Assembly (NCBI RefSeq): GCF_051622035.1
Contig: NC_135359.1
Location: 15,437,501-15,501,500, forward strand
Origin: Arctopsyche grandis
Lineage: Eukaryota; Arthropoda; Insecta; Trichoptera; Hydropsychidae
DNA length: 64,000 nt
Direction of reading: 5' to 3'
In this document: positions 12,899-29,609 of the stretch, in pieces
How positions within the stretch are numbered: position 1 is the first letter of the stretch
How the letters are laid out: every line of letters starts with the position of its first letter
Translations under genes and position numbers: made by a program
The notes under the pieces: model-generated
Seen by the model: the letters and a program-made list of their open reading frames with translations, nothing else
What the model was told of the DNA's origin: nothing
Database searches by the model: none

Positions 12899-13037
12899 AT
12901 GATCGCTTACATCATTATAGTGTGTATAATATATTTGTTCTACTACAACAACCGAAAAATGTATGTAAAAGGTTTTGATGGACCTCAACCTCTGCCCTTT
13001 ATTGGAAACGCACACCATCTGAGTGGAACATCAGTAG
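12899..13037 (+). pseudogene. Orphan CYP4 first exon A (N-terminal anchor)
   Basis: Encodes an N-terminal signal anchor (MIAYIIIVCIIYLFYY), then the proline-rich hinge [16 protein letters not shown] that starts CYP4 proteins. It ends ...TSV plus one base at a GT donor (GTCAGT), the same phase-1 boundary as exon 1 of the three complete genes. No exon 2-11 set follows before the next first exon at 13,886. It is either a fragment left by unequal crossing-over or an alternative first exon spliced to the gene body at 14,767-17,750. The frame has no stop and the start codon is intact. Confidence 0.75.
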
Positions 13038-13420
13038 GTCAGTTCTTTAAAAAAAATCATATTATAACGAAAAGTCGATTGACAACTTACTACATACCAC
13101 GTAATCAACGCAACAGACATGTGGTGGGGCTTTCCGACTGGAATATCAAGGTTAAGGTTGTTATTAAACAGGTTTTTGCTAGATATCGAATAAATATTGT
13201 CATTATGTCATTGATAGCAAGCTGAATTGAATTAAAAAAAAATTCAATACACAATAACACAATTAATACGGTTTGTTCCTTTTCTACTACCTTCACCTTA
13301 AGATAATAGGTGTACCTATGAATGTAAGTCGTAGTAAATTACGGATGTAATGCAAAATATTGTATTAATTATATATGTAATTAATACAATAAGCTTAACC
13401 TCAATAACAAACAAACCAGG

Positions 13421-13615
13421 TTGAAAACTGCGTATGAAAAATTTATGAATATTTCAGAATTGAGAAATCATTATGCAACACATATTTGGCCCAATGTACT
13501 TTTGCACATGGAAGCCGGTTTTCTGCGCCTCGTTTTTTTCCCTGACCGTGGTTTAAATTTAACTTGCATCTTGGACAATTTTGAAATCCAGTTTGATGCG
13601 AAAATAAAATAATTC
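13421..13615 (+). other. Unidentified exon-like open frame
   Basis: A 63-codon open stretch with balanced composition ends ...IQFDAKIK and a stop. It is preceded by an acceptor-like AACAAACCAG. Phrases such as HIWPNVLLHMEAGFLRLVFF look protein-like, yet match no P450 region and no family I can name. It sits between two orphan CYP4 first exons. It could be an inserted fragment of another gene or a random frame. Confidence 0.25.
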
Positions 13616-13792
13616 GACTTAAAAACCGAAAGTAAAATTAATAAAAGTCAGTCAATTTCGTACTGTTTGCGTTGCACGACGAACACAAACCCAAAATCCG
13701 GTACGATAATATTATGTATACATAATCGTCTTATGTTATCATATTATTCGTTTAAATTATTTCCGCATTTTTATTAATAGTGATGGTGTGTG

Positions 13793-13824
13793 TATAAACT
13801 GTAGTGCCGAATTCTTATTTAGTA
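13793..13824 (+). promoter_or_regulatory. TATA box and initiator of orphan CYP4 exon B
   Basis: GTGTGTATAAACTG supplies a TATAAA near 13,793, with a TTAGT initiator-like site about 28 bp downstream. The ATG pair of exon B lies 60 bp further on. Confidence 0.4.
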
Positions 13825-13885
13825 TTTGCCAAAACTAGCAAGGCTACACACCAATAGCATTAACGTCTCTATAGTGACTATTGCA

Positions 13886-14033
13886 ATGATGATTTTGTAT
13901 ATCATTCTCGTGTTTCTATTTGTGTTCCCAATATTTTATAAGAGAAAAATGAGAAAATACGGAAATAAAATTCCAGGACCTCTCGCTCTTCCTTACATAG
14001 GCAACGCCCATCTTGTCATGGGAGACTCAGCTG
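13886..14033 (+). pseudogene. Orphan CYP4 first exon B (N-terminal anchor)
   Basis: The start is taken as the first ATG of an ATGATG pair at 13,886. The sequence encodes a hydrophobic anchor (MMILYIILVFLFVFPIF), a basic stretch KRKMRKYG, and the hinge PGPLALPYIGNAHLVMG. It ends ...DSA plus one base at a GTAATT donor, matching the exon 1 phase of the complete genes. No cognate body exons follow before the first exon at 14,412. As with exon A it may be a remnant or an alternative first exon of the next gene. It is the more divergent of the three first exons and has a slightly longer head. Confidence 0.75.
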
Positions 14034-14323
14034 GTAATTTTTGTTTAATTATAATTGACATTAATTTCACATTTCTTATTTGACATTTTCACATGCATAT
14101 CATATTTTATTTGTAATTCTATACTTAAGCTATCAAAAATGCAACCAAATTATATTTATCACTTTCAAAATACATATAGTCCAAAATGTGTATATTTATA
14201 ATATTTTATAAGTAAAATTTGATAAAAAATATACCGTCTATATGTCGAAATAATTGGTTATAATACTGTGTAAATCGACCTCGAACCTCATCATGATTAT
14301 GCTATTATCGACGACTTGTAGAG

Positions 14324-14350
14324 TTATACTGACATTGAACACGATCAGTA
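14324..14350 (+). promoter_or_regulatory. Core promoter of CYP4 copy 1
   Basis: A TCAGT initiator at 14,345-14,349 (A at 14,347) lies 65 bp before the ATG. A weak TTATA sits at 14,324. The same ATCAGT context recurs before the other first exons of the cluster. Confidence 0.45.
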
Positions 14351-14411
14351 GTAACTTAGACCTAGTTAAAGACGATGGTCTGTCGTTTCTAGTTCGCTGA
14401 TTATTAAAAAA

Positions 14412-17400
14412 ATGTTTCTTTACGTACTTTTGGCCGTTGTCGCGATATTAACAATTAGTTTCTATGTAAAAATTAACAATTCTCCTAAAATTGTTTTCGG
14501 TCCAACCCCATTACCGTTCGTTGGCAATGCCATAAGTTTTCGTGGAAGTTCTACCGGTAAATAAAAAAATCTCTTTTATTCAGTGATCTATAAATTATAA
14601 AATGAAGAATAATTTAATTCCATCTTATTATTATGGTTTTACTATTTTTTCCCCTTTTAATGTATTGTCACCATTATTTTATTTTATTTTGTTTTGTAAC
14701 GAGTTACAAAGCTAATGATCGGCTTTTCCGTCTTTAATATTTTTAAATAAATAAATTTGTCAACAGATTTTTTCAAAACAATAAACAGATTTTGGAAGGA
14801 ATATGGGACAAGATTTCGTGCTTTCATCGGGAGCCAGCTATTTCTTTTACTCTCCGACCCGAAAGATGTAGAGGTAAATATATGTATACGTATTCTCTTT
14901 ACTCTTTATTCAATACGTAAGTATTGAAACAATATATGTACGTATTTTAAACAATATCAATAAATAATCTTCAATTATTTAATTTCACTTTTCATATCTA
15001 TGTATTTGTATATGTATATGGTCTAAATAATTGCATTATCCTTCCTATCAATCACCAATTTCCCTTTTTGGTCAGTAAAATAAATTAGCTGTCAGTAATT
15101 TATCAAAATGATCAGTTAGTATTTAATAAATGGTTTGTATCCATAATCCAATATGTTTGTGGTCAGTTAGTAAATCAAATGGTTTGAAATTAGTTTAAAT
15201 AATCATGAATTTATATAAAACGGTTAGTATTTAAAATAAATAGTCAGTCGTTTAAAAAAAGGACACCCACATGAACAATTCTTTGATGTGTCTTAAAGAT
15301 AATCGAAAAATAAAAAAGAAAGGTAAAGAATTTACGATTTGAACATTCCTATAAAAAAAAATATATGATATAATATGTTGTTAGAAAAGGACTTCGGACT
15401 TAAAATAATAATAAAAATAATAAAAAAATAATAATAGAAATAATAAAAAAATAATAATAAAAATAATATCTGATTATTTGACAGTATCAAAAAAATTGTA
15501 CGGAAAAAGCAAATTTAGTCTTGGTCAAGTAGAATAGTGGTGTTTGTACCATACCGAGATACCAGAATCAAGGAATTCAACATACATACATATGTACATA
15601 CATACGCCGTGTCTCACAAAGACTGCCCTTTTTACTGCCCTTTTTTATCGATTTTTACAGGTCGTTTAATATTTTCTAATGACCAATTTTATGAATAATG
15701 ACTGAAATTTTTTTTATTTAGTTACTGACCGTTTTTGAATTTGTATTATTCGTTTCAACTGACTGACCAAAAAATTTGTTGCCATGAAAAATTATTATTA
15801 TTATTACTTTACGACTTTCAGATTATTCTAAGTAGCAATCAATTAATTAACAAATCAACAGATTACGACTTTATGAAGCCTTGGCTAGGTACTGGTCTCT
15901 TAACTGCTGCTGGTTAGTTTTGAATTAATTAATTATGTTCCATATAACGCGAAATGAATAACATAAATTTTATTTATTATTTTAATATTTAAGGTGAAAA
16001 ATGGCGAAAGCATAGAAAAGTCATAACTCCAACGTTTCATTTCAAAATTTTGGAACATTTCATACAAGTTTTCGATACCCAAAGCGACGTCCTTATCAAT
16101 AAACTTAAAATACACACAGATGGTCAATCGTTCGATTTGTTTCCTCACATTACTCTATGTGCACTTGATATAATTAGTGGTACGTTTAACATTTTATTTT
16201 TCGAAAATGTAAATTTTTCATTAATCATATATGTCTATAATATAATTAATATTTAATTTGACATTATAGAAGCTTCTATGGGAGTAAGCATCAATGCTCA
16301 GAACCATTCGGATTCCGAATATGTAACAGCTGTCAAGGAGTAAGTTTTTTTAAGTAACCCTAGAGAGAATTATCTTCCACTAAGCCAACTTATTTGTCAT
16401 TATTTTTATATTTATAAACATAATTGTTCTTAATGTAATTTCAGTATGTGCCGTATAATTATAACAAGAATGAAAAATCCTTTCAAGAGGACGGACTTCC
16501 TTTTCATGTTCAGCAGCGATTATTGGCTACAAAAGAAATCTTTGAAAATTCTTCATGATTTTACTTACAAAATGATTACTGATAGGAGAAGATTGCTGGA
16601 AAATAGTCAAGAAAGTTTTACTTCTTACACGTCTGAATCAGAAGATGCGTTATTAGGTATGTTAATTGATTCGATTACTGAAACTATTTTTATAAAAAAT
16701 ATATTTATAATAAATTTGACACTATTAGGAAAGAAGAAAAAATTAGCATTCCTGGATATGCTTCTGCTTTCAACGGTTGATGGAAAACCATTAGATGACG
16801 TGAGCATTAGAGAAGAAGTTGACACATTTTTGTTTGAAGTATACATATTTTCCTATTTTATTCATATTTTTAACAATAAAACAAATATAATTTAAAATTA
16901 AAAAAATTAATAGGGCCACGATACAACTACTTCAGGAATTACTTTCGCTTTGTATTTGATCGCAAACAATCCAGAAGTACAAATGAAATTATATCAAGAA
17001 CAAAAAGATATTTATGGAGACGATCTTAACCGTCCTACAACGCACAAGTAAGTAGCAATTCCGTTTAATTAAAAATAAAAACAATCAAAAACTGATAATA
17101 ATAATAATACATACATGACTATTTTTAGAGATCTACAGGACATGAAATATTTAGAATTGGCGATTAAAGAGGCGCTCCGTATGTTCCCACCAGTACCAAT
17201 GATTGCTAGAAAAGTTTATGAAGATATAAATATTAGTATGAATACTTCATTTTCATCGTATCGTAGAGTGCATAAAAATGTGTGAACATGTATTTGAAAA
17301 TGAGTTCTTCATTGATTTTAGACGATATGTTCCTGCCAAAAGGTTGTACTGTAATTCTTTTGGTATACAACATGAACAGAAACCCTGAAGTATTTCCAGA

Positions 17401-17750
17401 CCCTGATAAATTTATCCCTGAAAGATTTTTGCCAGATGAAACTTCCAAACGGAGTCCATTTTCGACTGTATCTTTCAGTGCCGGACCAAGAAATTGTATA
17501 GGTGCGTGATTAAAACAAATAAAATGAAATCTAATTGCAGTAAAATGGCTCTCATAAGATTATTTATATTTTAAAATAATTTCATTTTTCAGGTCAAAAG
17601 TTTGCCATGTTAGAAATGAAATCTTCTATATCAAAGGTACTTCGTAATTACGAATTATTACCGTCTCCAGAAAAATTCACCTTGTCGTCTGATATTATAT
17701 TGAAAACAACCGATGGAGTTAAAATTAAAATAAAAGAACGCTCAAAATAA
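14412..17750 (+). CDS. CYP4: Cytochrome P450 family 4, complete 11-exon gene (CYP4 copy 1)
   Basis: Exons: 14412-14556, 14767-14873, 15822-15912, 15994-16179, 16270-16339, 16445-16656, 16729-16838, 16914-17047, 17129-17235, 17322-17501, 17593-17750. All introns are GT-AG and the frame is continuous, giving 499 aa, the normal CYP4 length. Residues 1-20 form the ER signal anchor, followed by [10 protein letters not shown]. The C-helix WRKHR is at 118-122, the CYP4 I-helix signature [13 protein letters not shown] at 300-312, ExxR (EALR) at 366-369, PERF at 420-423, and the heme loop [10 protein letters not shown] at 439-448 with ligand Cys446. Family members are NADPH-dependent monooxygenases, often fatty-acid or xenobiotic hydroxylases; the substrate cannot be told here. 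A TCAGT initiator lies at 14,345 and AATAAA at 17,804. Two spare first exons lie just upstream. Confidence 0.93.
15360..15475. repeat. AAT/AAAT low-complexity tract
   Basis: Irregular tandem of AATAATAAAA units within intron 2 of CYP4 copy 1. The rest of that 948-bp intron has no recognisable element. Confidence 0.8.
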
Positions 17751-17829
17751 ACTTTACGCTGTGTTTAAGTTAAAATATTTTTATAGTTATAGCCCATATT
17801 ATTAATAAATAATTATCGTAATAAAATTA

Positions 17830-18655
17830 GTATTTCGTTTATATATAATATATACAATATTAAATTAACAATGGCGCATCACAAAAATGGTACAACAGAA
17901 AAGATATTGACTCAACAGAAAAATATTTCGCAAGAATTAGTCATTCTACGAAAACTGAATAAGTGGAAAAACACATAATTCTTTAATACTCGTTTACATA
18001 ATACGCACAACTTAGAACGTTTATTAAACTGGTTTGTATTTTCTCGACGCAAATTGTCATTTATTTCAGCGAAACTTAATTTATTCAATTAATGGTGATA
18101 TGTTTTCAGGATCCGTTATTTTTAAACCAATTAGAAAAGGTATTTTGCACATCTATTCTTAAGAACATATAATGAATTGTAGTGAAAAATATTTTCATTC
18201 CCATGTTAAGTTGTCATAAATTAACAATATTCTATTTACTGCCACCTACAGACCTATGCTAAAACTTTTAGATATAACACAACGGAAATTCGCAAAGCCA
18301 AATGATTATTTTTTTATAACATTGCCAATGGTCAACAAGATGCTTTTTTGAAGATGTCGAAACTAAAAATTAAAATCCTAAAATATATTTAAAAATTAAA
18401 ATTGACAATGTTTTTATACAAATTCAAAAGGCAATACACACAATAATGCATACTTAATTATATTCAATTTAATTTTAATTAAATTTTGTTCAATTTTTAA
18501 TTTTTAATTTTTAATTTTCAATTTTTAATATTTTTTATCTTCTTTTTTTAAATATTTTGGGTAGCATGTAAATTTTTGTTAAATAAAATGATATGTTTTT
18601 ATATATTTTATATGTATATATGTATATTTTAAATAAAAACGGACGCGATGTATGC
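17830..18655. other. Intergenic, AT-rich
   Basis: Spacer after CYP4 copy 1. It contains runs of TTTTTAATTTTTAATTTT at 18,490-18,535 and no coding signal. Confidence 0.5.
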
Positions 18656-18679
18656 ATGTACATGTGTGTGACGGTGGCA

Positions 18680-18788
18680 CGACAAATCAGCGCAAACCAA
18701 CTTTGTGCCGACCTTTCGGCGCAGACAACTCAGCGCAACGACAACTCAGCGGATGACAATTCAGCGCATGGACTATTCAGCGCAAAAT
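18680..18788. repeat. Degenerate short tandem repeat (GACAACTCAGCGCA)
   Basis: Five spaced copies of a GACAAYTCAGCGCA-like unit (GACAAATCAGCGCA, GACAACTCAGCGCA, GACAACTCAGCGGA, GACAATTCAGCGCA, GACTATTCAGCGCA) in about 110 bp. Such arrays are typical of subterminal transposase-binding repeats. No terminal inverted repeat could be tied to it. Confidence 0.5.
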
Positions 18789-18889
18789 CAATTTTTTCAA
18801 TAAGTTTCAAATGTGTTTTCAAAAATAATTACTGTATTGAAATTGTCGGTTATATCTACATGATAATTTCATAAATGCGAATAAATTTA

Positions 18890-19006
18890 TTTGATACTCT
18901 TTGTGCCTTTGTGCCCCGCTTAGAAACCCTGCTTAAAAATAAATTTTTGCGGCCTTAGTTGAGAAACCCTGCTTGCGTAATATTTCAAGGCACAAAGAGT
19001 ATCAAA
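18890..19006. mobile_element. 117-bp MITE with TA target duplication
   Basis: Perfect 20-bp terminal inverted repeats, TTTGATACTCTTTGTGCCTT and its complement, enclose about 77 bp. TA precedes (18,888-18,889) and follows (19,007-19,008) the element, pointing to Tc1/mariner-type mobilisation. The internal phrase GAGAAACCCTGCTT occurs in direct order near the right arm and a similar AGAAACCCTGCTT near the left arm. Confidence 0.75.
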
Positions 19007-19503
19007 TACCAAAATACGGTTTACCGGTTTACCGGTAAATGCCAAAAAAGCACCTTTGATAATTACCGGTAAATTGGAAAATTACCGGTAATTACTGGAA
19101 ATGATTTTTTGGCGAATTAAGGACAGCTCCAGGAATATTATAACGAAAGTTTAATGTAGATATGTATGTGGAATGAGGAGTTTTGTTTTTCGACTCTGGC
19201 AACACAGAATGAATTAAATAACGAATTTAATGTATTAATATGTAAAGTAAGATCAATAACAAATTTATATAGAAGATCTCCTTTAAAAAATGATAATCGT
19301 CAAAAACATATAAGAGACAAATTAGGAAAAGACCTTAGCTTTGTATCGAGATTACAAAACTCGGTGGAATTCCTGACTGAAAATGCTGGAACGATTTTAT
19401 GAAATTAACAATGCGATCTTAAAAAGTTTGATTGATATAAAATCGGAGATAAAAATCGATAATATTGAATTTGATAAAATCTCTGACATGATATTGGCAT
19501 TAC

Positions 19504-19760
19504 GGGTCTACCTCACGGGCCCGAATGTGAAACGCCCGAAAACGCAAATATCGGAAGGCAAAGATCGAAAATCGAAAGATCAAAAAAAAATGGTGCATGG
19601 TAAACGGTACATACTCACTTAATTTGCGCGAACAGGATACAACAGGAACAAGAGAAACAGGCTTTTCCTTCCGTATTCTGCGCACGCACATTAATACCAT
19701 GCACCCTTTTTTTATCTTTCGGCTTAAGCGTTTCACATTCGGGCCCGTGACGGAGACCAT
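19504..19760. mobile_element. 257-bp MITE inserted in hAT A
   Basis: Termini GGGTCTACCTCACGGGCCCG and, inverted, a GGTCTCCGTCACGGGCCCG-like end. An exact 8-bp target duplication GGCATTAC lies at 19,496-19,503 and 19,761-19,768, so it is hAT-mobilised. It splits the hAT A transposase between MILAL and PIKIAVE. A sibling lies at 46,279-46,531. Confidence 0.85.
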
Positions 19761-19867
19761 GGCATTACAACCGATAAAAATAGCTGTAGAAGCTCTATGT
19801 CGTGAAGACATAAATCTATATACAGCTGACATAACATTGAAATTTATGCTTGATGAACTGTCTAAAG

Positions 19868-22271
19868 CAGCGGTTTCCAAACTGGGAGTCGCGCCTCTCT
19901 GGGGAGGCGCCAAAACTTTTTAATAAAAAATAATTTTCAAATCATAATATCAACAAATAAATAAACAGTAAAAATTCAATGTATGAATGTTTATTTTTAT
20001 TTTTCTTTCATTTTTATATATGTTTAATTATTAACATACATTTAATTCCTATAACAAATTATCAGGTAGCTAAAGATGCCCATTTAATTGCATATGTTCG
20101 ATATGTCGCGGATAATAATATATTAAAAGATATATTATTTTGCAAACCCATTCTTGGGAAGAGCACATCCATTGAAATTTTTAATAAAATAGACAGTTTT
20201 TTTTAAGAAAACGACATAAAGTGGAATAATTGCGTTGGACTATGTACCGACGGAGCTCACTCAATGTCCACAAAGCAGGTCTTCAAGCATTGGTCAAAAA
20301 GAATGCACCACATGCTATCTGGACGAACTGTATGCTTCACAGAGCAGCTCTAGTGTCAAAAAATATGAGCGAGGAACTGAACAGCATTTTTACAAAAGTT
20401 ATAAAAATTATAAACTACATTAAGAACAGTCCTTTGAGAGCAATGTCCTATGGAAGCTAATTATACCTCACTTTTGTATTATTGTGAAGTTCGCTGGCTA
20501 TCCCGTGCAAAATTGATTCAAGGGGTGTTTGAACTCAAAGAAGAAATAGCAACCTTTCTCAAAGAAAACCAACACGAAGAGGCACATTTGTGGACGAACG
20601 ATAATTTTATTGTTAAACCTGCCTATTTAGTTGAAATTTTTGGAAAATTGTGCGGTTTAAATAAATCAATGCAGGGATCATAAATACATCCACTTGTTCA
20701 AAAAGACAAAGTAAAAGCATTCATTAAAAAGTCGAAGTTATGGAAATCAAATTTACAAAAGAATGAGTTGGATATGTTTTCACTTTCCAAAGATTTCTGA
20801 GCCACAGCCAATATTGAAGCAAGTAAAAATCTTTTTATCGACCACTAGGATGGTTTAGTGCTGCATTTTCCCAATTATTTCAAAGAACTTGATTTCTCAA
20901 TGTTTTTGTGGATACAGAATCCATTTAACTATAATGAAGAAGACGAATTCGAGCTGACAACCACCGAAAAAGAAAAATTGATAGAGTTATCATGCGATAG
21001 CTCACTAAAACAAAAGTTTCAAAATTAAACCATAATTAAATTTTGGATGAATCTTAGTGGAGAGTATGAATCTTTGTATTGCAAAGCAATCTAAGTACTT
21101 CTACCGTTTGTAACGTCTTATTTATGCGAAACGGGCTTTTCGGCACTAGCTGCAATGAAAACCAAATATCAAGCCAGTTTAATAGTCGAAAAGTAGTTAC
21201 GAGTGGCACTCTCCATATTTCCCCCAAGATTTGATAAACAACAAAATCCTTCGCATTAAATTTTGATGTGATAGATGTAGTTTAATTAGTAATATAATAT
21301 AAAAATAAATATACGCGTTCTTATAAATTTATGTTATAGCTAGGGTTGCCATAATAATTGTCAAGCATTGATACGGGACATTTAAGTGCTACATAAATAA
21401 AATATGGAAAAGTAGGTAGGTAATAGTTTATTTTAAAAAAATAGTCTTTTTTAGACCAATCGTATTTTAACGATGATTTAACTTTTTTAATTAAATCGTT
21501 TTCCTCTTTTACATGATGATGAAATTGGGTGCAAGTCATTTCAAAATTATACTGGCAAACCAAAATTGTCTCAACTGTCTCAACTGCCAGCTTATTTCTT
21601 TCGTCCGACTATTGTGTTGACATCAGGGAAAATATTCTCTCCACATTGGCATTGTGGGCTGGAATGGCAAATATATGTATACTCACATAGTTTTATTAAA
21701 CATGACTTCTGTTCAATATGGTTGGTATCTCTAAAAAACTTCAGCCATTTCTCTTCCATACTCAATTTCAGCGTTGTCTCCCACTTTTCGTTGGTATTAT
21801 TTTTATTTAAATAATCTTTTAAATATACGAACTGGTTGAAAAGAAGCTCACTGTTTCCAACATCGATGTTCCTTACTTGCAAATATTCAACGGTTCGTTC
21901 TATTTCCCCCCATTCAGGAACTTGCTTGAGAGTCATCCAATCGAAAGCATTACATTTTTTGAATGATTGGGACCACTTATCAATGCAGTCTTAAAGAAAT
22001 CGACAGTCTGTTTTTGGAGAAAAGTTTAGGGAGAAAACGGGACAAATTGTAATACGGGACCGAGTAGTGAAATACGGGACATGTCCCGTATATATGGGAC
22101 GTATGGCAACCCTAGTTAAAACCTAGCAAAACCTTTTAATTATTCTGTCTATTGTAGTGTTCAGTATTTTTTTTAAATAAAGGTTTATTATTTAAAACGT
22201 GTCTATATTAATATATCTATTAAAAAATAAAAGGTAGGGAGGCGCAGTAGCATAAAGCTTGGAAACCGCTG
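19868..22271 (+). mobile_element. hAT transposon B, copy 1 (SCAND3/ZBED5-like), broken
   Basis: Terminal inverted repeats CAGCGGTTTCCAAACT and AGCTTGGAAACCGCTG, with an exact 8-bp target duplication GTCTAAAG at 19,860-19,867 and 22,272-22,279. Inside, several frames carry pieces of a FAM200/SCAND3/ZBED5-type transposase: CVGLCTDGAHSM, WLSRAKLIQGVFELKEEI, and the C-terminal LCETGFSALAAMKTKY. There are many stops and shifts, so it is not active. A further element (21,341-22,114) is inserted near its 3' end. A shorter sibling lies at 38,135-39,261. Confidence 0.85.
21341..22114 (-). mobile_element. hAT transposon D, inserted in hAT B copy 1
   Basis: Ends TAGGGTTGCCATA and TATGGCAACCCTA are inverted repeats. 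The left flank is GTTATAGC and the right flank GTTA...TAGC with five extra bases, consistent with an 8-bp target duplication. The sibling hAT B copy at 38,135-39,261 has the uninterrupted sequence, proving insertion. A - strand frame (21,592-21,936) reads like the C-terminus of a hAT transposase (EKWLKFFRDTN, LIKLCEYTYICHSS), but the ERxFS motif is eroded. Confidence 0.75.
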
Positions 22272-22654
22272 GTCTAAAGAGATGTGGCGTAACAATCGAT
22301 CGGGTCGAGGAGCCGCGGGGAAGTGGGGTAACGGGGAACGCCACATATCTATGCATTACGTACTCCTGTCTAGAGCTTGCAATTTAGCGTCAAATTTCAA
22401 TAACCGGTAAACGGTAAATAATTTTTCCCATTACCGGTAAATGGAAAACAAAATTAATAATAAAATAATATAACAATTTTTTGGTTTTGTTGAGTTTATT
22501 AAAAAGTGTTCATTTTATTTGGTACAATGAATTTTCAGAATTAAAATATGCTCTCAGGAAACAAATAATATCAATACTTTCTTCTTTTAGACTTGACCTG
22601 AATTTATAATTAAAATATTATATCTGCACTAAATACGTATACATACATACATAC

Positions 22655-22811
22655 CAGTGGCGTGCGGTGAAATTATCTCTTTTGTCGTACAGCCTTACTT
22701 AAGTGCACGAGTAGGATACAAGGGGAACAGCCTGTTCCTCTTGTATCCTGCTCGGGCACATTAAGTAAGGCTGTACGATAAAAAGAGAGAGAATTTCACC
22801 GCACGCCACTG
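22655..22811. mobile_element. 157-bp foldback MITE (hAT type)
   Basis: Ends CAGTGGCGTGCGGTGAAATT and its complement, with an exact 8-bp duplication ATACATAC (22,647-22,654 and 22,812-22,819). The whole element is one imperfect palindrome, so a single strand would fold into a hairpin of about 75 bp. Its core shares GGATACAA and GGAACAG phrases with the MITEs at 19,504 and 46,279. Confidence 0.85.
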
Positions 22812-22819
22812 ATACATAC

Positions 22820-23600
22820 ATATGTATGTTTCTCTTTAGTACAGAAACATACAAAATGACTATTAATTACAATGTCTTCACATTTACAAGTTTTAAATGT
22901 CAAATTTCATGACGCATGCTATCGTATATTTATTATTATATAAAAATTTCACTTCCTTTTAAGTTTTAAATTTATGTATAACAACAATAATTTCCTTGTT
23001 TATATTGTGCATTTAGTAAACTAAAAAGATAAATAAATCGTGCAACAAAAATAATTAAATATGATTATTTTATATACATACATATGTAACAAATAAGTAG
23101 CCTAACCATTAAAACTATAATCAAAATAAAAATATGTACATATGTATACTTTTTTATTGAATATCGGTGTTTTTATTTAATTACTATTCATATGAGTAAA
23201 ATCTGTACATTCACATATGATACTAAAAATACATCATCAAAACGATAACCTTCTTGACATTGAAAATAATATTAAAAAAATAACCCAAAACTGATAAAAA
23301 CAGTCTTTTGTGGAAGAAATTAAATAAATTTAGCACGATATATTGGATATTGATTGTTTCATTTATAAATAAAAATTTGATATATGTATGTGCAAACTTT
23401 AAAATCTAGATTACCTTGCCATTAAAAAATACCTATATGGTTTCGACAAATACTATACTATACAAATACAAGATATGCAATCAATCGATCTATGCGCAAA
23501 ATTCAAACACTTGAAAATCATAGGTGCGCAATATGTTGGTTGATTCTAAATGATTACAACGGGCAATTGACCGTTGCCTCCCTCCTTTCCTGCGTTTATT
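22820..23600. other. Intergenic upstream of CYP4 copy 2
   Basis: AT-rich, no coding signal. TACATATG palindromes at 23,080-23,090 and 23,135-23,150. Confidence 0.5.
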
Positions 23601-23610
23601 TTATTTTAGA

Positions 23611-23647
23611 TATACTTATACATCGCCTTGTCCACTCCTCCATCAGT
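23611..23647 (+). promoter_or_regulatory. Core promoter of CYP4 copy 2
   Basis: TATACTTATA at 23,611 and a TCAGT initiator at 23,643-23,647 (A at 23,645) are 34 bp apart and 67 bp before the ATG. Confidence 0.45.
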
Positions 23648-23711
23648 ACGTTAATTGACTTCACGAAGTCAATTGCCAGTTCTTTTATTCGGATATAATA
23701 AAACTCGCAAT

Positions 23712-29551
<5,840 letters not shown>

Positions 29552-29609
29552 AAATATTTCAGAAAATATTTTTTTAAGTGTCAAATAAATATATAGTAAA
29601 ACAAATTTT

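Larger units (their letters stand above)
19009..22452 (+). mobile_element. hAT transposon A, interrupted by two later insertions
   Basis: Both flanks carry palindromic ATTACCGGTAAAT-type subterminal repeats (19,020-19,105 and 22,395-22,440). Between them are pieces of one hAT transposase: a stretch with KLGKDLSFVSRLQNSVEFL and MLERFYEINNAILKSL (about 19,230-19,503), then PIKIAVEALCREDINLYT to LSK (19,768-19,867), then a tail after 22,280. The pieces become collinear when the insertions at 19,504-19,760 and 19,868-22,271 are set aside. The expected Cys-Trp before VEFL is altered and the C-terminal dimerisation domain is missing, so it is a dead copy. The terminal inverted repeats themselves were not delimited. 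Confidence 0.65.

Noticed and set aside
19597-19923. 108-codon + strand frame
   Set aside because: It runs from the MITE through hAT A into the terminus of hAT B; its open length is accidental. The overlapping - strand frame 19,500-19,913 is likewise MITE sequence.
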